The translations under genes and the position numbers were made by a program. Source: DATFVA01 sp963815785 (GTDB lineage: Bacteria; Bacteroidota; Ignavibacteria; Ignavibacteriales; Ignavibacteriaceae). Taken from it: DNA of 64,000 nt. Positions 19,711 through 29,879 of this stretch are shown here, one piece after another. The stretch lies in NCBI GenBank assembly GCA_963815785.1, contig CAWFHZ010000008.1:124001-188000 (forward strand), in the 5' to 3' direction. The notes under the pieces are model-generated. The model searched no databases. It was not told the origin of the DNA and saw nothing but the letters and a program-made list of their open reading frames with translations. Each line of letters opens with the position of its first letter. The first letter of the stretch is position 1.

Positions 19711-19734
19711 ACTAATACTCTCAACTGTTTAAGA

Positions 19735-20187
19735 TTATGCTGGAAATAAATCCCCGTTAAAAATTATTATAACAATTAATCTCACAAGAACAGAAGTAAT
19801 AAACAGAACGCTCAGTGTTTTAAAAATTCCCTGTTTGCCGAACCAGTGAGCAATTAAACCGGGTACAACCCACCCGACTGCCTGAAGCTGAACCATATTT
19901 CCAGCCAGGTCAAAAGTTAAAAACTGTCTTGAGAGATTAGCCAAAAGACATCCAACTAAAAGGCATAGTACCATTTGTCTCCGACCATAGAGAAAGGTAT
20001 AATTTCCAATCATTTTAATTATCAGGTAAGTGCTAAAGCTTACCAGCACGATTCCAACAAGTCTGTCGGGCTGAGACAATTGTAGTGCTATGTAACCGGG
20101 TACAACAATACCTCCTGCTGCAAGTCCGAATACCTCGTAAGAAAGCAGGCTGAATATTAAGCCAATTGTAATTGCAAGTTCAATCAT
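19735..20187 (-). CDS. pgsC: Poly-gamma-glutamate biosynthesis protein PgsC/CapC
   Basis: The 150-residue protein is almost wholly membrane-embedded, with four or five helices. The N-terminus, EVFGLAAGGIVVPGYIAL, and the later VGWVVPGLIAHWF match the conserved G-G-x-x-V-P-G-Y/L elements of PgsC/CapC. Its start overlaps the end of pgsB by 8 bases, so translation is coupled, as expected for subunits of one membrane synthase. Together with PgsB it polymerises glutamate through gamma-carboxyl links at the inner membrane. Confidence 0.92.
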   Translation of the reverse strand: MIELAITIGLIFSLLSYEVFGLAAGGIVVPGYIALQLSQPDRLVGIVLVSFSTYLIIKMIGNYTFLYGRRQMVLCLLVGCLLANLSRQFLTFDLAGNMVQLQAVGWVVPGLIAHWFGKQGIFKTLSVLFITSVLVRLIVIIIFNGDLFPA

Positions 20188-21367
20188 GAACTAAACTCCT
20201 GTGTTCAAATAATTCAACTACTGCAGCCCCCATCCCACCCATATTTCCTATTGCCACAACAGTAGATTCAATTTCAGTGCAGGCAAGAATTGAATCAAAA
20301 ACATTTTCTGGTTCAGTCATACCTAAATTCAGAATTTTGTTTCGCTTTACTCCATTAGCAACAGAAAGATTTTCCACAAAATCAGTTGGCTGACCCATTA
20401 GTACTAGGTAATCAAGAAATCCGCTAAAATATTTCCCTGTCATTTCAGATAATTGTTTCGCTCTGTCAAGCCTGTCCTGCCTGCTGTTAAAGAGAATAAT
20501 CTTTGTTCCACTAAATCTGTTTTCTTCTTTCATCCTGTTAAGAATCATTATTGTTGATTGCGGATCATTGGCTGCAAATGCATTATAAAAATTTATCTTC
20601 TTTCCTGAATATTCCAGTTGCAGGGAGTTAAGTGCTCCGGCATCAGGAATAGCTTTGTACATTCCATTTAAAGCTGTTTCTCTATCGATACCCAAATGTT
20701 CACAGACTGAAAGAACAAGTGCAACGTTTTCTTTGTGTTCGATATAATTGAACCTGCTCATTTCTTCAGCGGTTACTGTTTCTGAAACTGCCTGGTGTAT
20801 ACTAGTTCTTTTCTTTTCAGCAGAAGCTTTAAGCAGGGGAAACATTATTTCTTCAGATGTGAAAAGATGTTGTTCAGCAGGAATGGTTTTACTGAGTGCT
20901 GAGGCTATTTCAGGAAGTGAGTATCCCATCACTTCAATATGATCCAGGCGCACATTTGTTATTACCCCAATTGTTGCATGAATCATTTTTGTTTCTGTTA
21001 TTTCCTGGTATTGGGGCTGCAACGCCATACATTCTAAAACAATTGCCTGTGCCTTTCTTTCTGCCGCTAATTTTACAACGGATAATTGTTCAATTATGTT
21101 TGCTCCGGCTTTTCTGAATATTTCAACTTCATTACCATCATCCAGAATTATTCTTGGAAATGTTCCGGTAACTTTAGTAACAGTTTTAATTCCGGATTCT
21201 GATAGGGCAGAACCAAGCAGACGTGTAACACTCGATTTTCCCCGTGTGCCGTTTATATGAATTCTGATTGGAATAGAATAAATTCTTTTCTGATGAAGAA
21301 AATATTCAGTAACTCCAAATATTGTGGCGAGAACAAATAAAATTAATAAGACTGTAAAAACGTACAT
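20180..21367 (-). CDS. pgsB: Poly-gamma-glutamate synthase PgsB/CapB
   Basis: This 395-residue Mur-ligase-like amide ligase has an N-terminal membrane helix (about residues 2-20). The P-loop INGTRGKSSVTR near residue 38 binds ATP, ECMALQPQ near residue 108 and TNVRLDHIEVMG near residue 132 are CapB motifs, and NAFAANDPQST near residue 260 is the Mur-ligase-type C-domain block. It activates the gamma-carboxylate of glutamate as an acyl phosphate for chain growth. It is the first gene of the minus-strand pgs run, 97 bases downstream of the C25 peptidase gene. Length and motifs match the family with no sign of damage. Confidence 0.93.
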   Translation of the reverse strand: MYVFTVLLILFVLATIFGVTEYFLHQKRIYSIPIRIHINGTRGKSSVTRLLGSALSESGIKTVTKVTGTFPRIILDDGNEVEIFRKAGANIIEQLSVVKLAAERKAQAIVLECMALQPQYQEITETKMIHATIGVITNVRLDHIEVMGYSLPEIASALSKTIPAEQHLFTSEEIMFPLLKASAEKKRTSIHQAVSETVTAEEMSRFNYIEHKENVALVLSVCEHLGIDRETALNGMYKAIPDAGALNSLQLEYSGKKINFYNAFAANDPQSTIMILNRMKEENRFSGTKIILFNSRQDRLDRAKQLSEMTGKYFSGFLDYLVLMGQPTDFVENLSVANGVKRNKILNLGMTEPENVFDSILACTEIESTVVAIGNMGGMGAAVVELFEHRSLVHD

Positions 21368-21464
21368 TCTACTATAGCCTCACTAATTTCAGATAGATTT
21401 CAATTCCAAATCTATCCTGCATTTTCTCCCCGGTACTTTCTCCCCGCATATTTAATGTCAGCTC

Positions 21465-24400
21465 CTATTTTAGAAAAATCATTTTTCTAACCTGTGAAAA
21501 TTTATCTGTACTTAATCTATAAAAATAAACTCCTGAACTTACCATAGTTCCGTGATCATTTCTTCCGTTCCAGACTTTTTCATATCTACCGGCTAACTGG
21601 TAATTCTCATACAATGTTTTTATAAGTTGTCCGTCAAGTCTGTAAATTTTTATTGATACATATCCTGCTTCCGGTAAATTATATCTTATGTGAGTTTCCG
21701 GGTTAAAAGGATTAGGGTAGTTCTGTTCAAGAGAATATTTATCAGGGATCAAGTTTTTATCTTTATTATCCTCTTTCACAGAAACAACAAGAGCACTGTC
21801 GGTTGTAAATTTAATGGCAAATCCATCCAGAATTTCCGAGGCAGTAATATCATAATTCTCATTATAAAGATATGTTAACCCAACATCCTGTGAATTATTT
21901 TCAATACCTACCGTACAACTACCTGATTCTTCAACAGTTTTGTATTGAATAATAATTTCACCGTCACCCGTATTTGTTGAATAAAACTGTGGGTCCATCA
22001 AAATTATCTGAAATGTTTCTTTGTTATCGTTATTTAAAGCATGACCTACCTGGTCCCAGGTAATTATAAATCTATGATTAGCTGCATCCGAATAATAGAG
22101 TAACTTTCCTATTTCACCCCCGGTAGTTGAGAACAGATCATCCCAGAAAGCAGCCACCATATTACTAACCTCATCAAAATAGGGTAGAGGATAATTAATA
22201 TGTATTGTCTGGGTTCCACCGCCAAATGCTATCCATCCATCGCTGCTAATACGGAGCTGGTTAAAATCATTTCCATAGTATTTAAATGTGAAAGGAAGAT
22301 TTACTGTCTGTGTAAAATCACTGGAACCAGTTGGTTGTGTTATTTGTGTTCCAATCGTAGTGATATCCGCCCAGTTGTAAGTAGGAGCCTGCCGCCACAA
22401 TGTATCGTCTGATGAGTAGGCATAATAACCATATTGATCAGGTCCTGTGGGATCAAAATGTGATGGCTTTGCTACCGGAATATTAAATGTCTGATGTGTC
22501 GAATAAGGATACAATCCGTTTTGGGTAAGGAGATTTACTGAATAAACTGCTTCATATTGAGCAGGGCAATCATCACTTACTTTTACTACAAAGTAATCCG
22601 ATGTATTCTCCAGGGTACTGTCAGGCAGTATCGTTCCAAAAGTTCCGATTGAATCTAATATTGTGATGTACTGGTCCGTACAATTCAGAACACCCTTAAC
22701 ATCAGGAGCTAAATCGTCTCCGGTGTTAGTTATTTTCATAATCAGGTTAACAGTTTCCCCGGGGTCCATTCTGAAATTACGGAGAATATTTCCTGAATCA
22801 TCCACCCAATAATCAAGATATTTTATTTCACAGCCATGTACTTTCTGTATTGAGTAGTAATCCCATGCTCCGGTGCTAGTAGTAACATGTAATTTAAAGG
22901 GAATCTCAAATCCAACCGGGCAATCAGAATGAATAAAAAACTGGAAAGGAGGACCCTGAACAGAATCACCTACTGCAATGTTTCCAAAGCTAACGGGATC
23001 TGCAGATAGCACCTCAACATTCGAAATAGAATCAGGCAGAGAAAGAGTTGCAGTAACATTATTGGAGGTTGTATTCCCCCAATTCTTAAGAGTAAAAGTA
23101 ATAGTACAATTCTCATTTGGATTAATCAGATTGTCGTTATTTCCATCCAGATCAGTAACGGTAGGATTTGGTAATGGAGCAATATTTTCTACAGCCGGTA
23201 TTGCTACTATGGTTCCTTCAAATGGATAAACTGATTCACCGCAAACAGTAATGTTAAGTGTATCTTCTGAAGAAACGTTTACCTCCAGCAGGGCATTGCC
23301 GCTGAGATCTGTATATGCAACAGTATTAACATTTTCTCCGGATATACAAACACGTGCTAAAGGAATCGGCATTCCGGATGTTGAAGTAACATTAACCTGG
23401 AATTGACTGTAGCCTGAAGGTATTGTTGAAGGATAATCTACATTTACCTGCCTTGGTACATTTTTCCAGATATGAATACTCGGGTCTCCAAGAGCGCAAT
23501 AAATTTTGTAATGATATTCAACTCTGTAAATATCTCCGAAAACTTCATACATATAAAGCTTTCCACGTAATAATGCTTCTCCGGGAGAATCCATTCCTTC
23601 CTGAAACATCCCCATATAAATTCCCTTATCGATTTGATTATTATAAGTTGTATGTGTATTGGAAGTCGGACCTAAAAAAGCACATGCTCCACGTGGTGCG
23701 GTCGGCGTTCCCAATTGCACCCATTCTTCACCGAAACATTGCCCGCCGTTAAACATTGCAACCCCGCAACCTATACTGGTAACAAAGGTTAACTTTGATC
23801 CGTTATTAAGTCCGGTTACATCAGAGGTACTAAAGTAATAACAGTTTGCATGCCAACCGTCACTCCAGCCTTCTCCTCTGTAATTAAGGAAACTTCTTCC
23901 TTCATTAATAGCTGATGTAATATCAGCCAAATCAACTGTGCATCCGCTCCCGGACCAGTTTCCATCGCTCATTAAAGTATCAACTGATGTAAAGTTTCCA
24001 TTATCTAATAATATGTTAGCGGCAAACCTTTTTGTTTCTACTTGTGAGGCATACTCATTGTTTGAACAAACAGTTGCTTTCTTAAACCAGCTTTCATCCT
24101 CAACATAAGGGAAACGTTCGTAATTCATAAACTTGTTAATCATTACCTGAAGCCTGTAGTCCGTTTGATTTGTAAATCTTCCAATCATAAGCTCCGGAAA
24201 GTAATCGTTTCCGGTTAGTTCAACAAAATAGTCTTCATTAACAAAAGTCCAGTCATAATTAACAAATTTAACAGGTGCTGTACCCTCATCTCCAACTAAT
24301 AAGACATGCGTGGGAGGAACTGCCCAATTTGTATATGCACTTAAAATAAAATTTTTAATAATATCAGGATTAGTCGAATTAGCTCCAATGTCACTGAATT

Positions 24401-25228
24401 TGGTTATATGGATCATTGTTCCGCTTTTCTGTTTCCAGTCCGCATAAGTTTGGAATGTATTAACGAAAGCATCGGGCATGATACAAAGCATCAGTTCCTG
24501 CCCATCTTCTCTTCCATTATAATCTCTTTGCAGAACTTCAGGATAGTTAAAAATAAAACCACGGTAAAGTTTACCAAAGGTTGGTGCTATAGCACGACGT
24601 TGTGTTGTTTTTGGATTTAAACCCGGACCGGGATTATATTTTACTTTTATTGTAATAGAAGAGATTGCTTCAATCTCGTGTTTCTGAGGGGAATACCTGA
24701 TTGGATAAACTGAAATACGGGCAATTCTGAAATCCCTGAACACCGCTGGATCTTCAACCCGTACCATGGAGGCAGGATAAATCTGGTTGGAACTATAGCA
24801 GCCTGCGTTTTCAACATAAGGAGTTTCTGGTTTGCCCTCAATCCAGCTATCTCTTACCGGTGGAATATTAATTCCGCCTATCTTTTGCACAGGAGAAGTT
24901 TCAAGAACCTCAACTGATACCGTTCCATTATCCGGGATCGCAAGAACCTTCGCAAGACCTGGTATGTCAGGATAACCTGTTTCTGAAGATAATCCTTCTC
25001 CATCTATACTTATACTCTGGTAGATTTTCCCGTCAGCAGATAATTCCTTAACAAGGAAACCCGGGAGATTTATTTTTATGATTGTTTCAGATGGACTATC
25101 ACTGATAAGCTGAAAATCCGGAGACGAACCGGGAGAAGATATTTTATCTAATGCCACCCACTGTGCATTAATAATATTTTGCAAACCAGAAGGATTGCGA
25201 GAATAACAAAGTGAAACCATTTACACAT
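21465..25228 (-). CDS. C25 (gingipain-like) peptidase with T9SS sorting domain; frameshift in the signal peptide
   Basis: The long frame (21465-25220) encodes about 1250 residues: a propeptide-like N-domain, a C25 catalytic domain (about 230-600) with Cys in TSIGCG near residue 482 and a GWH histidine near residue 456, Ig-like/CARDB-type repeats, a nidogen-like beta domain, and a C-terminal type IX sorting domain (NYPNPFNPET, then SGVYFYRL and a basic end). As read from 25220 it has no signal peptide. In another frame an ATG at 25228, preceded by a strong GGGAGG, encodes MCKWFHFVILAILLVC. Adding one A to the A4 run at 25177-25180 joins this signal to KNIINAQWVALD with a normal cleavage site. 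I therefore place the start at 25228. The usual His-Gly of NYxGHG is Glu-Gly here. Confidence 0.85.
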
Positions 25229-25548
25229 TTTTTTCCTCCCCAGAAAAAACTGGATTTAATTGGCAGGTAGTAAACTAACTAATGCTTAACTCATTTATAG
25301 TTGTAAAGAACTTATGAAAAATAAATTAAATCTATGCTACTAACAACAATAAAATGCCACAAATTTCAATCCTATAAAATATATTTACTGATTGACATTT
25401 TGTTTAAGGTAATGAAATAATACTGTCGCTATTCAGTGGTGGAGTGCTGATCTGATTATGGGTGAATTGTTACTATCCCTGTTCCTAGATTTTTTAAATT
25501 TACAATTACATTAATGTACGGAAGGGAAGTGATATTTTACAAATTTAT
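25229..25548. other. 320-base gap between the C25 peptidase and tRNA-Ser
   Basis: AT-rich, with no open frame of note and no hairpin followed by a T run. The end next to 25228 should contain the peptidase promoter and its GGGAGG ribosome site (25235-25240). I see nothing else. Confidence 0.5.
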
Positions 25549-25640
25549 TGGCGGAGAGGGCGGGATTCGAACCCGCGATACCAGTTTCCCAGTATGACGG
25601 TTTAGCAAACCGTTGGTTTCAGCCACTCACCCACCTCTCC
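25549..25640 (-). tRNA. tRNA-Ser (anticodon GCT), CCA encoded
   Basis: Read on the minus strand, a 7-bp acceptor stem GGAGAGG/CCTCTCC closes the molecule, followed by the discriminator G and an encoded CCA. The anticodon loop TTTGCTAAA gives GCT, which reads AGC/AGT serine codons. A long variable arm (CATACTGGGAAACTGGTAT) and the T-arm GGGTTCGAATCCC are present, both as expected for a class II tRNA-Ser. Confidence 0.96.
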
Positions 25641-25671
25641 GGAGCTGAAAATAATTATAAATTTTGAGTTT

Positions 25672-25679
25672 CAAAGATA
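25672..25679 (-). promoter_or_regulatory. Possible -7 element for tRNA-Ser
   Basis: On the minus strand TATCTTTG matches the Bacteroidota TAnnTTTG -7 consensus, 32 bases before the mature tRNA 5' end. No clear TTTG -33 partner is seen. Confidence 0.3.
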
Positions 25680-25886
25680 ATATTTTAATCATTAAGTAAA
25701 AATTAAAATACCTTTATTTGCTGTTTAATAAATCTTAAAGAATTATGAATCATCTTTACTGTTAGATTTATTTCTCGCTAAGATTCTGATTATTCTTTGT
25801 ACAAAGTGTAAATCACAAAAGTTTGCTTGTCTTGCGTATATGGCTTAATTTTAATGATTAAATTTGATCCAGTAATTGAGGAATAA

Positions 25887-27056
25887 ATGGCAAGATTTGT
25901 TGGTGTGGATTACTATAATATAAAATCTCTTTTGTCTGAAGAAGAGATTATGATAAGAGATACTGTGAGAGAATTTGTATCTGATGAAGTGATTCCAATA
26001 ATTGAAGAGTATAATCGTAAGTCCGAATTCCCGATGCATCTGATTTCTAAAATGGGTGAGCTGGGATTATTTGGATCTACCCTGCCTCAGGAATATGGCT
26101 GTGCTGAAATGAACAATGTTGCTTATGGCCTGGTAATGCAGGAACTTGAAAGGGGAGATAGTGGACTAAGGAGTTTCGTTTCAGTTCAAAGCGCACTTGT
26201 AATGTATCCGATTTATACTTTTGGAAGTGATGAACAAAAAAACTATTGGCTGCCACTGTTAGCTAAAGGGGAAAAAGTAGGTTGCTTTGGATTAACCGAA
26301 CCTGATTTCGGTTCGAATCCCGGCGGTATGGTGACTAAAGCTGAAAAGGTTGCAGATGGATATATCTTAAACGGTGCTAAAATGTGGATAACAAATGGAA
26401 CCATTGCTGATGTAGCTGTTGTGTGGGCAAAACTTGATGGAGTAGTAAGAGGATTTCTTGTAGAAAAATCATTTAAAGGATTCAGTGCTCCCGAAATGAA
26501 AGGAAAACATTCACTAAGAGCCTCAGTAACTTCAGAATTAATTTTTGATAATGTATTCATTCCAAATAAAAATATTCTTCCCAAAACTGATGGATTAAAG
26601 AATGCACTAATGTGTCTCAACCAGGCCAGGTACGGAATTGCCTGGGGTGTTGTCGGATCAATGATGGCTTGTTATGATGCCGCGTTAAATTATGCTATGA
26701 CACGTGTTCAGTTCAGTAAGCCAATTGCAGGTTACCAGATTACTCAGGAAAAACTTGTTTATATCTTAACTGAAATAACCAAAGCGCAATTGTTAAATCT
26801 CCAATTGGGAAGAATGAAGGATAATAGAACAATGAAGCATACTCAGGTCTCGATGGCGAAAAGAAATAACTGCGAAAAAGCACTTGAGATTGCAAGAATT
26901 TCCAGGGAGATATTTGGAGCTAACGGGATTCTTGATGAATACCCGGTTATGAGGCATTCAGCAAATCTTGAATCAGTCAAAACATATGAAGGCACTCATG
27001 AAATGCATACTCTTATTATTGGTGAAGATATAACCGGTTTACCTGCTTTTGATTAA
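25887..27056 (+). CDS. gcdH: Acyl-CoA dehydrogenase, glutaryl-CoA dehydrogenase type
   Basis: The 389-residue flavoprotein has the acyl-CoA dehydrogenase order of helical N-domain, beta middle domain and helical C-domain. Family motifs are GCFGLTEPDFGSNPGG near residue 130 (FAD/substrate), KMWITNG near residue 165, RYGIAWGV near residue 250 and the C-terminal YEGTHEMHTLIIGEDITG. The Glu in YEGTH is the catalytic base position of glutaryl-CoA dehydrogenases, and the closing block also matches that subgroup. It would oxidise and decarboxylate glutaryl-CoA to crotonyl-CoA in lysine/tryptophan or aromatic breakdown. guaB follows after 20 bases. No electron-transfer flavoprotein gene is nearby. 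Confidence 0.88.
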   Translation: MARFVGVDYYNIKSLLSEEEIMIRDTVREFVSDEVIPIIEEYNRKSEFPMHLISKMGELGLFGSTLPQEYGCAEMNNVAYGLVMQELERGDSGLRSFVSVQSALVMYPIYTFGSDEQKNYWLPLLAKGEKVGCFGLTEPDFGSNPGGMVTKAEKVADGYILNGAKMWITNGTIADVAVVWAKLDGVVRGFLVEKSFKGFSAPEMKGKHSLRASVTSELIFDNVFIPNKNILPKTDGLKNALMCLNQARYGIAWGVVGSMMACYDAALNYAMTRVQFSKPIAGYQITQEKLVYILTEITKAQLLNLQLGRMKDNRTMKHTQVSMAKRNNCEKALEIARISREIFGANGILDEYPVMRHSANLESVKTYEGTHEMHTLIIGEDITGLPAFD

Positions 27057-27076
27057 TTAAAATTAAGAAAGTCAAT

Positions 27077-28546
27077 ATGAAGCAAACAGAAAAAATTATC
27101 AGAGAAGGATTAACATTTGATGATGTATTGTTAATTCCAGGAAAGTCCTCTGTACTACCGAGAGAAGTTGAACTTTCAACTTTATTAACTCCGGATATAA
27201 AATTAAATATTCCGATAATATCAGCAGCCATGGATACGGTAACGGAATCAGCACTGGCAATTGCACTTGCGAGAGAAGGTGGAATAGGTATTCTTCATAA
27301 AAATATGTCAATTGAAGAACAGAGTACTGAAGTTGACAGGGTTAAAAGGTCTGAAAGCGGAATGATTCAGAATCCGGTTACATTAAGACCCGAAAAAACT
27401 ATAGGCGAAGCGCTTGATATAATGAAAAAGTTCAGAATCTCGGGAATACCAATTGTTGATAGTGCAGGAAGACTGGTGGGAATACTTACTAACCGGGATT
27501 TAAGATTTGAACCAAATAGAAAAATTATAGTTAAAGATATTATGACTGTTGATGGATTGATTACAGCACCTGTTGGAACAACCCTTGAAAAGGCTGAAAA
27601 GATTCTTCAGAAATATAAAATTGAAAAACTTCCTGTTGTAAATAAGGAAGGTATCCTCAAAGGTTTAATTACATTCAAAGATATTCAGAAAAAGAAAAAA
27701 CATCCGAATGCCTGTAAAGACGAACATGGGAGATTAAGAGTGGGAGCAGCAGTGGGCATTACTTCAGATACAATTGAAAGAATTGAAGCACTATTAAATG
27801 CTGGCGCAGATGCTATAGTAATTGATACAGCACATGGACATTCCACAGGCGTTATAAAAACCATAGTTGAAGTTAGGAAAAAATTTAAATATGCTCAGTT
27901 AATAGCTGGTAATATAGGAACTTATGAAGCTGCAGTTGATTTATTAAATTGCAAAGTAGATGCCGTTAAAGTAGGAATTGGACCTGGATCAATTTGCACA
28001 ACAAGAGTAGTAGCTGGAGTAGGGATTCCCCAAATAACCGCGATTCAGGATGTCGGACGTGCTACCAAACCAAAAGGAATCCCTTTAATTGCTGACGGCG
28101 GGATCAAGCAAACCGGGGATATTCCGAAAGCACTTGCAGCGGGAGCAGACTCTGTAATGATTGGAGGTTTATTTGCGGGAGTAGAGGAAAGCCCGGGTGA
28201 AACTATTCTTTTTGAAGGAAGAAGTTTTAAACATTACAGGGGAATGGGTTCATTAGCCGCAATGAAAAGGGGAAGTAAAGATCGTTATTTTCAGGATACG
28301 GAAGAAGACATTGCTAAATTAGTACCTGAAGGAGTTGAAGGAAGAGTTCCTTACAAAGGATCATTAGCTGAAACAATTTTACAGCTTACCGGCGGGTTGA
28401 GAGCAGCAATGGGTTATTGCGGAGTAAAAAATATACAGCAGTTGAAAACAAAAACCAGCTTTATTAAAATTACTCTTGCGGGATTGAAAGAAAGTCATCC
28501 GCACGATGTAATTATTACAAAAGAAGCTCCAAATTATCATTCGTGA
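27077..28546 (+). CDS. guaB: IMP dehydrogenase
   Basis: The 489-residue enzyme oxidises IMP to XMP with NAD, the committed step of guanine nucleotide synthesis. It has the usual barrel with an inserted CBS pair (about residues 95-205). Catalytic Cys lies in GPGSICTTR near residue 305, the phosphate/IMP loop is ADGGIKQTGD near residue 340, SMIGGLFAG lies near residue 362, and the flap region contains RYFQ near residue 400 and EGVEGRVPYKG near residue 418. Length is normal. The start AATATG is preceded by a weak AAGAAAG. Guanine synthesis is linked here with purD 1.3 kb downstream, with a glycosyltransferase gene between. Confidence 0.96.
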   Translation: MKQTEKIIREGLTFDDVLLIPGKSSVLPREVELSTLLTPDIKLNIPIISAAMDTVTESALAIALAREGGIGILHKNMSIEEQSTEVDRVKRSESGMIQNPVTLRPEKTIGEALDIMKKFRISGIPIVDSAGRLVGILTNRDLRFEPNRKIIVKDIMTVDGLITAPVGTTLEKAEKILQKYKIEKLPVVNKEGILKGLITFKDIQKKKKHPNACKDEHGRLRVGAAVGITSDTIERIEALLNAGADAIVIDTAHGHSTGVIKTIVEVRKKFKYAQLIAGNIGTYEAAVDLLNCKVDAVKVGIGPGSICTTRVVAGVGIPQITAIQDVGRATKPKGIPLIADGGIKQTGDIPKALAAGADSVMIGGLFAGVEESPGETILFEGRSFKHYRGMGSLAAMKRGSKDRYFQDTEEDIAKLVPEGVEGRVPYKGSLAETILQLTGGLRAAMGYCGVKNIQQLKTKTSFIKITLAGLKESHPHDVIITKEAPNYHS

Positions 28547-28595
28547 GTTTGATATACAAAAATAAAATTCAGGTGTGTTATATAGAGGGAAAAAT

Positions 28596-29879
28596 ATGTT
28601 TAAAGTTCTGGTGATAGCCTATTACTTTCCACCGATGGGTCTGAGCGGAGTTCAAAGAACTCTAAAATTTACCAAATATATGAAAAATTATAACTGGGAA
28701 CCGACAGTTTTAACTGCGGGTTCAGTTGCTTATTATGCCCATGATGAATCTCTGTTAAATGAAGCAAAAGCAAACGGAATAAGAATATTTAGGGTTGAGG
28801 GTAATGACATAAACTCAAAGTTGAACAAAAAAGGCACAATAAAATTACCCCCGGAATGGATTAGAAAAATTTTAAGCAGGCTCAGCGCAACTTTTTTTAT
28901 TCCTGATAATAAAAAAAGATGGGCATCAGAAGCACTAACTGTCGCCAGAAAAATTCTAAAGGAAGAAGAGTTTGATTTAATTTTTGTAAGCGCACCTCCT
29001 TTTTCTACAACAAACATGGCGGTTAAGTTAAAGAAGGAGTTTAATCTGCCTTTAGTTATAGATTACAGAGATTTATGGTATGACAATCATTTTCATTTTT
29101 ACCCAACTCCATTACACAGTTATTTACATAAAAAAATGGAATACCAGGTATTAAGAGCTGCGGACAGGATAATTGTAATAAATCGGCGTATGAAAGAAAA
29201 AATTATGAACCGCTACAGGTTCATAACTTTTGAGGATATTTATATCATTCCGCAGGGTTATGATCCTCAGGATATTGAAGGGCTAGTACCTGAGAATAAA
29301 AATAATAGTAAAATGAGACTTACATACTCCGGGCTATTTTATGAATTTATCACTCCTAAATATTTTCTTAAAGCTTTCAAAAAATTATCATTAGAAAGAC
29401 CAGATATTGCAGCCAATATTGAACTTCACTTTAGTGGATTTCTAAGAAAAGAAAATAAAAGATTAATCAGGAAATTCGATCTGCAGGATTTTGTAAAAGA
29501 ATACGGTTATCTTGAACATGGTGCTTCAATACTTAAAATTATTAGCAGCGATGTTTTATGGGTTATGGTTGGGAATAGAAAAAATGCAGACACGGTATCT
29601 ACCGGAAAATCCTTTGAGTATTTTGGAACACGGAAACCTATAATTGCCTCCGTTCCAGAGGGAGCTTTAAAATCTGCTATGGAAGAATACGGAGCTGCTT
29701 TTATTACACCTCCGGATAACATCGATGCAATAAAAAATACAATCAAAGAAGTTTATGAACTTTATTTAAATGATAAACTTCCTGTTCCAAATGAAGAATT
29801 TGTTCAGAAGCACAGGAGAGATGTTCTAACTGAACAATTAACAAAGCAATTTCAATTTTTAATTAAAGCAGAAATATAA
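28596..29879 (+). CDS. Glycosyltransferase, GT4-like
   Basis: The GT-B type protein has about 427 residues. An upstream in-frame start at 28575 would add seven residues; I prefer the ATG at 28596 because GAGGGA lies 6-11 bases upstream and because family proteins begin with the first beta-strand (FKVLVIAYYFPP). The N-domain carries the PPMGLSGVQR glycine loop. The C-domain has LTYSGLFYEF near residue 240, a VSTGKSFEYFGTRKPIIA donor-sugar site near residue 330, and a PPDNIDAIK element near residue 370. It uses a nucleotide sugar; acceptor unknown. It ends directly before the purD start, so the two are probably co-transcribed. Confidence 0.82.
   Translation: MFKVLVIAYYFPPMGLSGVQRTLKFTKYMKNYNWEPTVLTAGSVAYYAHDESLLNEAKANGIRIFRVEGNDINSKLNKKGTIKLPPEWIRKILSRLSATFFIPDNKKRWASEALTVARKILKEEEFDLIFVSAPPFSTTNMAVKLKKEFNLPLVIDYRDLWYDNHFHFYPTPLHSYLHKKMEYQVLRAADRIIVINRRMKEKIMNRYRFITFEDIYIIPQGYDPQDIEGLVPENKNNSKMRLTYSGLFYEFITPKYFLKAFKKLSLERPDIAANIELHFSGFLRKENKRLIRKFDLQDFVKEYGYLEHGASILKIISSDVLWVMVGNRKNADTVSTGKSFEYFGTRKPIIASVPEGALKSAMEEYGAAFITPPDNIDAIKNTIKEVYELYLNDKLPVPNEEFVQKHRRDVLTEQLTKQFQFLIKAEI

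Noticed and set aside
21480..21510. TTAGAAAAAT/ATTTTTCTAA inverted repeat at the end of the C25 gene as a terminator
   Set aside because: It lies within the last codons of the sorting domain, has no GC clamp and no downstream T run.
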